Below, in pieces: positions 47,931 to 59,965 of a stretch of 64,000 nucleotides of DNA. The stretch covers positions 25,112,563 to 25,176,562 of the forward strand of contig CP141145.1 in assembly GCA_035235625.1 (NCBI GenBank), in the 5' to 3' direction. The position numbers and the translations under genes were made by a program. Under the pieces are notes generated by a model. The model ran no database searches. It saw only the letters and a program-made list of their open reading frames with translations, and had not been told where the DNA came from. This DNA is from Saururus chinensis (taxonomy: Eukaryota; Streptophyta; Magnoliopsida; Piperales; Saururaceae). The stretch's first letter is position 1. Every line of letters starts with the position of its first letter.

Positions 47931-48010
47931 CGGCAAACGAATTTGACTACTGGTGGTTAGTGTGGCCTAATTGTAGAGGTTGTTGGCATAAACACCGATC
48001 CCGAAGAAGG

Positions 48011-48040
48011 GGTGCCGGTGCCGGTGCCGGTGCCGGTGCC
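48011..48040. repeat. (GGTGCC)5 microsatellite
   Basis: Five perfect hexanucleotide units. Confidence 0.95.
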
Positions 48041-48335
48041 AATGGTAGTGCGAGAGTAAAAGAAGAAAATAAAAAAATAAAGAAGTGAGGTGAAAAGGGA
48101 GATACCAGAAATTAGGATAAATACAGAAATAGGGGAAGGCAGAAAGTGGGGTTTGCATGCACAAGCACCAACCCATGCATCAAGAGCCGGTCCCTTCAGG
48201 TTGGAGTGGACCGACTCTTCCTTCCTCCTCTTAATCGCCACCCTAATCAGCTTCGACCAGAGCCAAGATCTAATACCCTTCCTCGTCCGGTCCTTTGCTA
48301 CCTCCCTCGCCCCTGACCTTTCCCAGCTCTTGGCT

Positions 48336-48520
48336 ACCGCAGCCAAGGCGGACGTATACAGCTACGACATGACGTTGCCGGAGATCATAGGCGGGCGTAG
48401 GAATGTGGAAGGCGGACCAGAGGGGGATCGTTGGTCTTCTCCGCCGTGGGCGGCCAAGGAAATCTTGGAAGGGCGAGTTGGAGGGGGTGGTCGATGGGAT
48501 GCTCGGCGAGGAATACGACC
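48336..48520 (+). pseudogene. receptor-like kinase fragment (subdomain IX region)
   Basis: Translates as TAAKADVYSYDMTLPEIIGG followed by RRNVEG, an acidic stretch, PPWAAKEILEGRVGG and, after a +1 shift, VVDGMLGEEYDH. This matches the segment after the activation loop of S-domain-type receptor kinases (TAKADVYSYGM.LLEI..GRRN ... PPWAA..I.EG.V..VVD..L). The usual Gly after SY is Asp and the usual LLEI is LPEI. No HRD, DFG or P-loop is found upstream, so only about 60 residues survive. The 40-bp segment GTAAATCTTCAGCAGACTAT... right after it (48526) is repeated at 48636. It lies 270 bp before a chitinase fragment on the same strand. Confidence 0.65.
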
Positions 48521-48793
48521 ATTGTCTGTAAATCTTCAGCAGACTATGGTGGTGACGGCTCCGTGGCCACTTCTTAAATGATATCCAAACCCCGACCCTG
48601 TGCATCCTTAAGTGTTTGCATCTGGTTCGCCATCGGTAAATCTTCAGCAGACTATGATGGTGAAGGTTCCGTAGCCAGCATACCTTGCTTGGCACGGCCA
48701 ACTATCGCAACATTAACGTCATCATCAGCATTAATTCCCCCTATAAAAAGGTAGCCTAATGAAGCTGGACTATGATCAGCATTTTCCATTGAG

Positions 48794-49282
48794 ATGGCTC
48801 AGGTAGTGAAAGGTGGCTACTGGCCAGACTGGGTTGCAGGGTCTCTCTCAGCGTCCCAGATCGACACAAGCTTGTACACCCATGTGTATTATGCATTTGT
48901 CTTGCTGAACACAATCACATCCGAGCTCAACATCACCGCCGACCACCGCCAGGCCTCGGCTCTCCACAGCAAAAGCCCGCCGGCAAAGGCCTTGCTCTCG
49001 CTTGGTGGCGGCGGAGACTTCGACCCCAACATCTTCTCCAAGATGGCCGGCAGCCAGGCCACCCGGTCGGCCTTCATCCAAACCACCATTGCTGCGGCTC
49101 GCACCTATGACCTCGATGGCTTCAATATCAACCGGGGCTGCTATTCTTGTCAGGCCGGGATTGGACGGGTGGCTGCCTTCGCTCTGCTCGTTCGCCTCAG
49201 AGGGGATGATGGTGAAGGGGAGGGGAAGCTTGTGCACTTTGGACATGGGCGACTATCATTTACCGCTCATCCCTCCGCGTGA
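48794..49282 (+). pseudogene. GH18 class V chitinase fragment
   Basis: An open frame of 162 codons. Residues 5-110 match the N-terminal part of plant class V chitinases (glycoside hydrolase 18): VKGGYWPDW, IDTSLYTHVYYAF, then the SxGG strand as LLSLGGGG (67-74), and FSKMAGSQATRSAFI. The catalytic DGxDxDxE strand is broken: DLDGF is followed by NINRGC, and similarity then ends, so there is no catalytic Glu. There is no signal peptide before VKGGYW. A TATAAAA at about 48745 lies 50 bp before the ATG, probably by chance. About two thirds of the barrel is missing. Confidence 0.75.
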
Positions 49283-49857
49283 TGAAAGCGTTTTTAGGCT
49301 CTGCGTCAATTTTTAGTCCCATGTTCTTCTGATCGACAGCATCGTTAGCTTAACCAGGAGCTCGAGTGAGAAGTATACTAGCCCCATTTAAGGCTTATTA
49401 GAGTTATTAATATAAGACCGAAGGAGTATATCTTAATTTCTTTATTGGAATTATTAATATAAGACAAAGGGAGTATATTCTTTTTTAATAGGTACCCAAA
49501 CCGTCAGATCACATGCCTTGCGCAGGTGCTAACATGACTCATGGTTCCCAAAGGGTAGGGAATATTGATGGTACATGTGCATTAATATATATAGGTCACA
49601 CAAAGTCTACAACTCGTGAAATTATAAAAACATAATCATAGAAGAAAAAAATTTCCACACACAATTCCTAACTATATAAAAATATTTATTTTTGTTGGAA
49701 ATGTACTTTTACTAGAAATTAGTTTTACCATGGAAAGACATCACAAGGCCCAAGCTTACACATTTATCAAATTGGATTTTTCCACTAAACTAGCGTTGGC
49801 ATGATCAGTGTCTTTCAAGAGCTGAACTAGTTTGGCATTTCATAGACCGTTCTTTTG
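49283..49857. other. short intergenic gap with MITE ends
   Basis: Two Stowaway-like right ends in tandem (about 49393-49428 and 49450-49476; ATTATTAATATAAGAC...GGAGTA), without their left ends nearby. The rest, up to the stop codon of the ASCH gene, is AT-rich and includes its 3' untranslated region. Confidence 0.5.
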
Positions 49858-52706
49858 CTACTTAGAAAACTGTCTCGCCGCAGCTCGAGCACCAGCAATT
49901 GCTGCACTAAGACTAGGTGACTTTTCCTCTTTCGAATCATTTGAGGTCGAGAAACAATTTGAAGAAATATGTAACGGGAATTTTATTGGAAGTGGACCTT
50001 CAACTGGACAAAGACCTCTTATTGCTGCGTCAAAGACCTTTTAAAAAGAGAAGAAAAATAAAAGTTTAGGAAAAGATATCTCAAGCAAAACATTCAAGTT
50101 TCAAACAAACAAGCACAACAGAAAGAACACTCTGGCACTTGCAAGAAAATGCAAGACTTAGAGTACCTTTTTCTCCAAGTTATAGACACCCTGAAATCCT
50201 CGCATTTCAAAAGGGACCACTAATTTCTGAATGAAAAAAACAATGAGAGCATTTGACATTAGAAAAAATTGTCCGATTAGACTACTATGAATATAAAGCC
50301 TTTTCACCATTTACATAAGCGGCCCTCCCCACTTAAGGCTGGTGAAAAAAATGTGTTCAAATACACTCATACACAACCCATTCTTATTAATCATTTTGCA
50401 AAATAAAGGTCACTACCTACCGAGAAAAGAACATGTCAACAAGCATACGAAGTCAAAATATTTTCTCTGTTCTTGTAAGTAAATTAAAATACCTTAGGTT
50501 GCTCACATAGCCAGCAATATTCTGTTTGAGCTTCCAATCTCACCTTTAACCAACAACATAAAACTGCTTAAAGATTTCCAACTACAAATATATAAGCAGG
50601 AAAGAGTTGAAAGAAAAGCACCATGACCCACCCCATCAGGTAGTCCCTCCCAATTAGCCAACTCATCCCCCTTAACACAACCCACCACTTCAATGCAACC
50701 TGTAAGGAAAAATTTTGCATCCTCAAGTTACATCAAACAATCAGCAATCATCATCATCAAATACCTGATTAATACAATAAAAGAATTTAGACATTTAATA
50801 ATGATATAATATCTTAGATATCTAGGCAAGAAGTCAGAAGGACTGAACAAGCTTGTGGATACGAAGCACAAAACGAGCTTGCAAATGCAATATCTATACT
50901 AAGACAATACAAAAAATAATATACCAATAGCATTAACAATAAGAGATAAAAATCCTTTCAATAACACAGGTTTTATGAAGCACATAGTGTATCATCTAGT
51001 TCTTAAAAAGGCTTGACACAATAATGAACAGAACTCATCATGGCAACAGTAAGGCAAAACAAACTCCATCAATCACAAACTCGACAAAATGTATGCATCA
51101 AGCGCATAACCATGTCTAATAAAATTGGAAAGACCAGCGTTCGTACGTTTCTTCACGAAAAATTACTTGTCCAACCAAAAGTGTCCCATAAACCCATCAA
51201 ACAACATTTCTACAAATATGCACTTCTGGGAAAAACTAGGCCACTCATCAAAGTGTCACATGAGCTCAAACACTTTTCCCGAAATTTCAGTGAGCATTTT
51301 ATGTATGCCATCCAAATAACTACTTCATGAACCATAGTTGAATTTTTTTTCTCGACAACTATAGAAGTCTTGTCTTACACGTTTTAAGTGTAAAAAGTTG
51401 GATAATGTTATCCAAATTACAATGCTATAAATTTGACATTAGTCCAAAAAGACACATTCATGATTGGTAACAGGGAAAAGGCACATTTAACTGGTTCCAT
51501 GATCAGCGCAAAACACATGGCTCTTCTAATCTTTACTGGTTAGTTATATCTTTATATTTTAATTAGAATAACATAATGAACACCATTTCTATAACCATAT
51601 ATTTTCATAGTTTGACACAAGTACAGCAGATAAAGAAAATGCCAACTTGCCACTTGCCATTGCTAGCAAGAAAATTTAGCTATTTATTAGCATAAAGACA
51701 TATTATGTTAGAAATAATTCAAATATCAGAATCAGAATAAAAAATAAACAAGATACCCAGAAGCCGAGAAGTTGGGTAATGGTCCGGAAACTTGAGGTCT
51801 GTTATCCCATCTGCTGCATAAATCTCCCTGTAGAAGTTTTCCATTGCTTTAATTGTCTCGGAGTCTGGAATTTTGCCAGCAGCATGGATCCACAATCGCC
51901 CTTCAGAAAGATGAGAGTATGTATTAATAAACAATAAAGATGATAATAATTAACACCATCATCATTATATGCCTCACTCCAACAATTCAAGGTCAGAAGT
52001 AAGGATGATTTACAAGAGGATGCAAAAGATACATTTAGAATGGCCATCCAAAAGCATGCAACAAATTTAAGATTTCTCGATTACATAAACTATAACAACA
52101 ATTAATGTAGAAAGTTCATATTTGCTACCCAGCACCAACACTCCAAGAGTTTTTCTTTAACAATGCCAGCTCTTCTGGTTTATAATCTGATGCAGTATTA
52201 ACAACAAGAAAATATTAAAAACTAAAATTATCGGCAAGATTTGTTTCATGACTAAATTTAAAAAAATGTTTTAACTATTGAAAGTAGCCTTTCACGATTA
52301 AAATATTTAAAAGTGCTTTATGCAAAAGTTTTTGAAGTCCAATTACATTTTGGTCATAAAATGGGACAAAATAATGTATGGCAGGCCCTCAACAACACTG
52401 CTGTACATTATTTAACCCTTTATTGAGGTAATAAAAAGAAAAATATGGTAAGTGTTTTTCAGCTATGCTCAATTCTGATCTCCCTCCATCCATGGACAAT
52501 CAGTATATCAACAATAACCATGTTTATCACCAAAGCCACCTTCACAAAGGCACTGCTTACAAACCTCCATTACTTGTTTGTGCTTCCATGGGAGAACCCA
52601 TTCTCACGGCCACCACTGCCTCCATATTAGTATCTAAAACCCTTCTACTATGTGCCGAAAACCCATAAATACATAGAAAAGCTCCACAGCAAATACCTCA
52701 GATAAG

Positions 52707-52773
<67 letters not shown>

Positions 52774-54997
52774 GCTCAACAATAGATGACAGAAGCTAAC
52801 TTTATAGGGTATGTGCAAATAGAATCTGACATATTAATTGGATTCATATAATATAAGGGATGCCCAAACTTTTCTTCATTTTCTCACAGTTGAACACATC
52901 TTAAAAATAAAGGAAATTAGATATATATTCACAACCTAAAATGCTTATCTTTAGTATTTATATTATTTTAAGGGATTCCTTGTGCAAAAAGTTCCCAATA
53001 TGTTGGCAGCAAATGAAAGAATAAAGTTGGCTCCTTATAAGGAAAGTACACTTAGTTATGTGCAGACCTACAATGGATCCTCTCTTTCTAATTTTCTTAA
53101 ATACTGTTGTTACTTCCAGCTCATAAATGCGCTAAAAACTTGAGATTAATATAGAGCTTAAACTGCACTCCCTTAACACTTCAGAGCAAAAGACGTAAGA
53201 AATTGAAAGGGTCCATAAACTTCCTTCCCAGCTAAAGAGAGTGACTTCCTTTGAGAAGTACATAGAATTGCCATAGTCTAGGCCTGCTGCACCTAAAGTT
53301 GGCTCCAGCCTAATCAGAGTACTAGTTCTTCGGTGCCCCAATCATGTTTCAGGGTAGCCGCAATCCTATACAGAGGTTTTGGTGCCAAAACTCCTGTCCG
53401 AATAATTCCTCTATCAAGTGCTTCACCTGCCATCATACAGGATTTGTTGCATCAAGTTGCCCTCATCAGTCATCACACCCTAGCAATGGCACATGAGGAT
53501 GAGCTTCGAAGGGACAGTCTTGATCAGGTGGCTCACCCTCAACAGTTTAAGACGAAATAACATTAAGCGTCATGGACAACATCATCTACCAATCCTCTCC
53601 GATTCCTATCTTAATACACTACAGTAATAAAATAACGATTTAAATGAGAGGACTATATTTGCCTTTTATAATACATACATGTGGGCATGATAGACAATCG
53701 TCCTTGAGGTTTGGAAATGTTTTTATTGGTGTAGGATGCTGAATGGGAGAAAAAGGAAGAGCAACGAGTACATCTAAATATTTTGTCATCTATGAAATTG
53801 CTAGGAAAGGTACTTTGCGGTTTCTTCATTGTGACTATCCAGTGAAATTTCAGCAGCACCACATAATCAAGTACCTCCTAATCAGTATACAAAAATGTTC
53901 TCAAATCAGGAATTTCTTAAGAAACCAACAAAAAATTCTCTATGTCAAAAGCAGCAAGTCTCACTGCCAGCAATACAACATTCCTATAAACCTTAGTTAC
54001 AAATTCGTCTGAGATACTTATATCTCATTTCTTAAACACAAAGTGACAACACCGATCCTTCCAATTTCCAAACCTAAGAAAAGAAGATCATTTGCTAATT
54101 TTCTTATGTGAATATTTAATGAATCAAATTACCTGATTCCTTATGCGAGTGTATAAATAATCAAATCACCTAAGGTTCTGAACGTAGGTTTTGAGCTAAA
54201 CTAAATCAATCAAAATTCACTGTTCATTATAATTTTCATCTTCGCTCCATGTCTAGGAAAGGTTTCTCAATCAATTGCAACATGACTAGCAATGGGGTCA
54301 CTAACATACCAACATGAAATTTTTAGGCCTTCTAATAAGAAAAAATACACTGTATGTTCTGAGAAATAGTTTCTTCCTAACACACATAGGGATGCCACCA
54401 CATGAATAATGTTTTTATAAATAATGACACACACTACAATTTTTTTCCATCACCAGAAGGTCTTCCCCAAATATGGCAATTATAAAACTAGCTTCAATTT
54501 TAAGGAATAACATAGCTAGATATTTGCAAGGGAAAATTTTAAAATGTCCATCTGCAATATTGAGTCCCCCAATTGCATGTGGGCACGTGTAAATTAGCTG
54601 TAGCCGGTCATCCTTTGGAGTCCACTGTCACATGCCCACCTGCAATAGGGGGCTCATTTTGGGCTCAATGGAGGTAGCATCTAAATATCTTCAGTTTGCA
54701 AGTAATACAACTAAATATCTTCAGTTTGAAAGTAATCCAGCACAAGAAAACCACATAAAGATGCGACGAAAACATAACCACCTGAATATCAAAAACCCAA
54801 GTTCTTTTGCATAAATTAACGCCAGGTTGGATGAAAAGCTCAGATTCACAGCGGTGACGATGTATACCTCGGATTGGAGCAGGCCAGGATCGGCCTTCAA
54901 TGCGCTTGATGCCATGCACCAGGAGTGAAGCCCATGGCTGATGCATCGTCAGACATGGGTTCGTGTAATTCCCTCTCCCCCGGCTACTGCCACTCAT
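49858..54997 (-). CDS. ASCH-domain protein, 210 aa, 6 exons
   Basis: Small protein with an ASCH domain, the PUA-like fold also found in the transcription coactivator ASC-1/TRIP4 and thought to bind RNA. Exons on the - strand: 54997-54868, 51900-51757, 50699-50632, 50543-50493, 50226-50167, 50037-49858 (633 nt; all phases close, GT/AG sites). The diagnostic GxKxxExR is present as G29-I-K31-R-I-E34-G-R36, after CLTMHQPWASLLVH. Next come GRLWIHAAGK (44-53), REIYAADGITDLKFPDHYP, LGCIEVVGCV (91-100), EYCWLCEQPK and VPFEMRGFQGVYNLE. The tail after about residue 165 is Ser/Ala-rich and ends AARQFSK. Plant homologues are annotated as RNA-binding ASCH proteins; substrate unknown. Intron 1 is 2,967 bp. 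Confidence 0.92.
52709..52769. repeat. (AT)30 microsatellite
   Basis: Thirty uninterrupted AT units in intron 1 of the ASCH gene. Confidence 0.97.
54681..54740. repeat. 30-bp direct repeat, two copies
   Basis: CTAAATATCTTCAGTTTG(C/A) plus AAGTAAT(A/C)CA(A/G), twice in tandem, in intron 1 close to exon 1. Confidence 0.9.
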
Positions 54998-55669
54998 CTT
55001 CCTTCACTCTCGTCCTTCGTCTCCAACAGAGAGATAGAAACAAGAACCAAAAACCTACTGGAGGCCACAGCGAATCCGCGTACCAAGTTCAAGATTCAGT
55101 TAGAATCCGAATTGGGTACTCCAGGTGCGTCTTCTGCGTTCCGAGTGGAGTTGGAGTCGGGGCCGGACAGTCCTACTTTCCCCAGTGGAACACTGACTTT
55201 CCGTTTTAATCTCAGTTCTTTGTTTTTTGTATCTCTTTTCGGTGTTAGCCTCCACCATTTTAGGCGCCAGCGTTGCAACTGTGTTGCGTGCTTTTCTTTT
55301 AATGGTTGGTCAGGTTTCATTCATTAGAAGTATGAAACTGAGGATTATTAGGTTTCAAATGGTCGAAACCTATAATCTTCAAGAGCCGCACCCTCCAAGG
55401 TCCAAACGATGGAACACTTCAAAGTACTGAATTTAGTCACTTGAGTGACAGACTTCATTTATTAAGATTCGTCATAAGGAATGACAAAATTAGCTCTTAA
55501 ACTTGTTTTTTTAAATATTTATTTAGCTATAAAATAAATAAATAATATGGGGAAAACAAACACATATGTAACTACTAGAAAAACGAGGAATGAAACTTAT
55601 GACACGAAAACAAACTATATATTTAGAAAAATCAGCAAAAATGCAAATGACATAAAGTGTTTCCACAAA
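54998..55669. other. upstream region of the ASCH gene
   Basis: 54998-55330 is GC-richer and open on both strands (up to 128 codons) without recognised similarity; it probably holds the 5' leader and promoter. 55430-55669 is AT-rich, with GACGAAT/GTCATTCC words like those in the MULE termini. Confidence 0.45.
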
Positions 55670-56725
55670 GGCAAAATTATATAAATAATATTAAAAAATT
55701 ATTTATCAAAATAGTACAAAGAAAAAAATATTTACTTAAATAGTATTTATTTTGGCCATGTAGGCTTCAACCAAGCGCTGATGTCTTAGTAGTTTTTTTT
55801 ATAAAAATTTTATGATTTTATTCTTCTAATATATTGATTTCATAAGTCAATAATAATCTAATTTGTCCCCTCTTCTCTCTTTTCTCTATTCACTCACTCT
55901 CTCCAAATTTTCTCTCTTCTCTTTCTCTCTATTCACTCTCTCTCCATTCACTTTCAGCTATCTTTCTTCTTCTCTGTCTATCTCCTCTTTCTTTCTCTTT
56001 TCTTTCTCATCTCTCTCCTCTCTTCTAAAAGATAAAATCATAATTTTTTTTAAAAATAAACATATTAATTTTATTATTTGTAAATATATTATATTTTATT
56101 TAAAATTTATTATTTTAATATATAATAAATAAGTAAGACAAAATTTAATTAAAATTTCCTACTTTCTGCCCTATCTTCCTCAAAGCTAGAGCTCATGCTC
56201 ACACACATGGAGAGAGAAAAAAGAAAGGAGAGTGTGAAGAGAGAGAAAGAGTGTTGAAAGAGAGAGAGTGTGTGTAAGAGAGAGACACGAGAGAGAGAAG
56301 CGAAAATGAAGAGAAAGGAGAGAGGAGAGAGAGGAGAAGAGAGATAACCAAAAGAGAGAGGAGAGAGAGTGAATAGAGAAAAAGTGAATAAAGAGAGAAG
56401 AGAGAGAAAGGGGAGAGAGAGTAAATAGAGAGAGAGAAGAGAGAAAGAGGAGAGAGTGAGTAAAAAGAGAGGTAGGAGAGAGAAGAGAGGACATATGAGT
56501 TCATTATTGATTTCATCCTTTAGAAGGACGAAATTATATTGATTTCATCATTTAACAATACTGATTTATCCGAAGGACAAAATCATAATTTTTTTTAAAA
56601 AGCCACACAGGCGGCAACGCTTGGTTGGTGCCTACATGGCCAAAATAAACACTGTTTTAGTAAATATTTTTTTCTCTTTGCTATTTTACTAAATATTTTT
56701 TTAACATTATTTATATTATTTTCCC
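55670..56725. mobile_element. foldback MULE derivative, 1,056 bp
   Basis: The arms are terminal repeat copies D (55670-55830, inverted) and C (56505-56725). Inside them a CT-rich tract (55862-56025) faces a GA-rich tract (56205-56500), so the element can fold almost end to end. The outer ends are GGCAAAATTATATAAATAAT and its inverse ending ATTTTCCC. Flanks TTCCACAAA (55661-55669) and TCCCAAAAA (56726-56734) agree at 7 of 9 positions, fitting the 9-bp duplication of Mutator elements. No coding. Confidence 0.7.
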
Positions 56726-56780
56726 TCCCAAAAATTATGTTATATAAAAAAGTTTCACTTTATAAATATAAAAAAATGTA

Positions 56781-59700
56781 TCAAAGAGCTCTACCTCTCC
56801 TACCCTTACTACGACCCCGACTTTGGCCTTGTCCCTAACCTCATCCTTAGCCATGAAGTTGGGCATACTGGTCCTTGTAGATAACTGATAAATCATCTAA
56901 ACATGCCTCTGAATATAATGGGATGAGATATGCATGAGCTGCCCGTTGTTGTCTAGTATATACCCTCGATATAATTAGTATCTCAATTGGCAGAAGATGA
57001 GCTTGATCTAGAGCAACCAAAGATGATGGACGTAGACTATCATGCAATGTTGAAGTTCATGAAAATAAAGGAAGAGGGAAGGCTATTGCAAATGGAGATA
57101 AAACATCCATGTATGAAGCTGGCCTTGTTAATATTTGAGTTGCTTCGTCGATGTGATAATGTCCATGTATATCTATAATAACCGATTGAAGTAGTAATAA
57201 GCTATGAAGGATAAACTGATTGTACTCGATGATTGACTGATATGATGCTAACAAGACCTTAAGTGAAGTATATGTGTTAATGACATCAATCAAATGTGCA
57301 GTTGTCCGTCTCAAACAATCAAGCTAGTATAGAAAATAAAATAGTGTCACATAAACACTATACATGAAATAAGAAAATATGTTATAATTAATAATTACTT
57401 ACCAAAGCCACCTCAAATGTACCTCTAGGCTGATATATTGTCACACCTCGCCACACACCCTTGACCCGAACCCAATCTAGATTGGTGAGATAAGACACGA
57501 CGAAGTAGAAGACTAACCTAAGAGGATCTTAATCAAAGTACATAACACATGACCTTTGTTCATCACACTAACATCATCTCATGATGAAAATAGTCACGAG
57601 CCAACAAGGCTACATCATATCTAAAGCCAACACAGTCTATCCATAACATGAAAAGTAATAAGTACCAACATCAACATAATCATGATATAAGTCTAAATTT
57701 GACAAAGTAACTAGCCTCATCTTCCATAAGTGTATCTACTCATCCTCAAGTTCGTGATACAATCCATCATGAACACTTACATGACACAATACACAACCCC
57801 AAACAAAACCACATAAAAAAGGGTAAGCTTAGCTTAATAAGACTTTTAATCAAATGACACAAGCTCATGTTAATACCACGTGCATTCATCCTATAGAAAT
57901 CATCTTATTCATGTATCACATCTACACTTGTGCATTATAAGATTCATCATAATTTATAAACATACATGCACACTATGTACATTCATTCAATCTCATGATT
58001 CATTCACATCCTTCATTAGTCAAGTATCATCATTCATAATCACCCTGTATAATTAAGTATATCAAACCACATCCATCCTGCATGTTCAAGTATAATTATC
58101 CCATAAGCATTTTGTGTAAATATATCATTATCCCTATACAACCTTTGTCAATGAGTATTGTAATCCATATGCATGCATAAATAATACGATGAATGTCTCA
58201 TAATAGATAAAACAATCCTGCTCACCCTAGCTAAAGGCTAACCAGATTTACTGACTCAAGAAATCCTTAAAAAAGAAATCTGAATTTTTTAAAAAATCTA
58301 AAAAATTAAGAATATAATCTAGACATGATAACCTACTCCCAAAAAAATTTTGAGAGAAAAACTCGAAGTAAAAACATTCAAAACATAGTCGTAAATCTAA
58401 ACTAGAGAGTCGTTTAGTTGTTCGACCTGCCAACAAGACAATCGAACAGTCGGAATGGAATTGTTAAAATAGTCATCTTCTACTACTCAAAACCAAACTA
58501 AATTTCTTCCAAAAAATCATAAAAATTTCTAAAACTTCATGAAACTTCATATAATCATTACCTAAGCCTAAAACATAACATATCTAATATTTTCTATGCT
58601 TAAACATACAAAAATAATATCAAATCACATGCTTTTAAGAAATCACTATAACACATTAAGAAGCTTCAAAAGCTTAGATCTACCCACAACTATGGTGTTA
58701 CAAGCAAGAAAACCACTCGAAATGAAAACCTCTTCCTCTAATCAGCTTGTTAACCTCTTGAATGAAATCCAACCTCAAGAATCCCAACCCAAAATTAGGG
58801 TTTTTATTAGTCCTAAGCAAATCCAAGTTTTTCACCAAAATAGACTCAAATCAACAAGAAGATGATAGATCCAAGACTCCATCGGGTTAAGAACAAAAAT
58901 CACATGGATTAAAGTTTTTAATTAAGATTAAAGAGATGAAAGTTAAGGGAAAAACAAATAATCTTAATAGAAGAGGTGAAACATAGGATTATCAAGACAA
59001 AATTGGAAGGATTAAGGAGTGATTAGGGAAATTCTTACCTTAAGATGTGATTTCCGCTTTGGGAATGGGGGTAGAGCTCTAGCCTCCTTCAAATCTTAGC
59101 CCTTCCCTAATTAGGAATGGGTTAAGTTTTTTTTTTATAGTAAGTGGCTAATGGGCTAAAAATTTAATTATTGAGCTAGAAAATATGCTAATAGGTCTTA
59201 AGTGACCCTATAAGTGCACATTTGACTCAATAAAAAAAAAAGCAAACCCTAGCCCACTTAGACAAATCAATAGAAGTTTTAGGGCGACGGGGTTAGCACG
59301 CCACCTGATATAGACGTGGGTCCCATAGAGGGGCCCGCTTCCTTGATTAAGGAATTTAAATAGAAAAATGACTTCAAACTAATATTCTAAACTAAAATAA
59401 AATTAAACCTTAAAAAATTTATAATTATACTAACCCATTACTCCCAAAAAAATATAATTAAACCAAAACAAATAATTTTACACTAATATAAAAGGCATTA
59501 AAATTAGAAGATTTTACATATATCATCTCCTCTACATCATTGTGTGGTAGAATGTATATGCGGGTAATCCTCAAATACAAATGCATTATGGGCTACAAAC
59601 ATCGCACACCAATGTATCAATCTCCCCTCAATAATATTTGCCCTCCACTCATCCCATCAAGCAATATAAGCTGCATGATGTATAGCCCAAACAGCAATGT

Positions 59701-59965
59701 GGTGGCCCTATCGAATAACTTAATGGATGAACTCAATAGTACAAGGAGAAGTATCATGCTCTAACCCAAACTACAACATCATATGGTTAGGGACATGCAT
59801 CTCCACAATCTTGAAGCAAATTAGTAGCATTCTAGATAGCCACACATCCTGTCCCTTTATAAATAGGGGATGCAATGTAGACAACATCTCATCCAAGTAT
59901 GGCCGCCAAACGACCTACACAAGATTTAAGCATAGCTAGTCTTTAATAACATCACATAACTTATA
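56781..59965 (-). pseudogene. PMD gene remnant, transposon-borne, copy 2 (split by a solo LTR)
   Basis: Same gene as at 1-1101, on the other strand. From 59965 downward: W-R-P-Y-LDEML, GQDVWLSRMLLICFKIVEMH, AIHHAAYIA-WDEW, then RIYILPHNDVEEMIY directly before the solo LTR at 59518. The frame resumes after it as QPRGTFEVAL, then a second exon with MRRTTAHLIDVINTYTSLKV, LLLLQSVIIDIHG and RQQRAAHAYLIPLY, ending RGRSKGRRGRAL and a stop at 56783-56781. Several stops lie in the first part. Upstream it joins a MULE transposase N-terminus without a gap (about 59965-59980). It is dead but clearly homologous to copy 1. Confidence 0.75.
57439..59518. mobile_element. solo LTR, 2,080 bp, inserted in PMD copy 2
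   Basis: Begins TGTCACACCTCGCC, ends GATTTTACA, with perfect 5-bp target duplications TATAT (57434-57438, 59519-59523). Removing it restores the PMD frame EEMIY-QPRG seen in copy 1. No gag or pol. It shares GGTAAGCTTAGCTTAATAAG and GTAGAGCTCT segments with the LTR at 30695-33089 but differs in length and detail. Confidence 0.87.

Larger units (their letters stand above)
51901..54867 (-). other. ASCH gene intron 1 (2,967 bp)
   Basis: Donor GTATAC, acceptor TGAAG. It contains an AT microsatellite (52709-52769) and a 30-bp direct repeat (54681-54740). Frames of 60-89 codons within it match nothing known to me. Confidence 0.8.

Noticed and set aside
48742-48797. TATAAAA box 50 bp before the chitinase ATG as a sign of an active gene
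   Set aside because: The chitinase frame lacks a signal peptide, a catalytic strand and most of the barrel, so a functional promoter is not supported.
54941-55327. 128-codon + strand frame divergent from the ASCH gene
   Set aside because: It overlaps ASCH exon 1 in antisense, has no domain and ends in low-complexity hydrophobic sequence; more likely promoter and leader DNA.
55863-56132. Ser/Leu/Phe-rich open frames at 55.9-56.5 kb on both strands
   Set aside because: Products of the CT-rich and GA-rich tracts of the foldback element, not genes.
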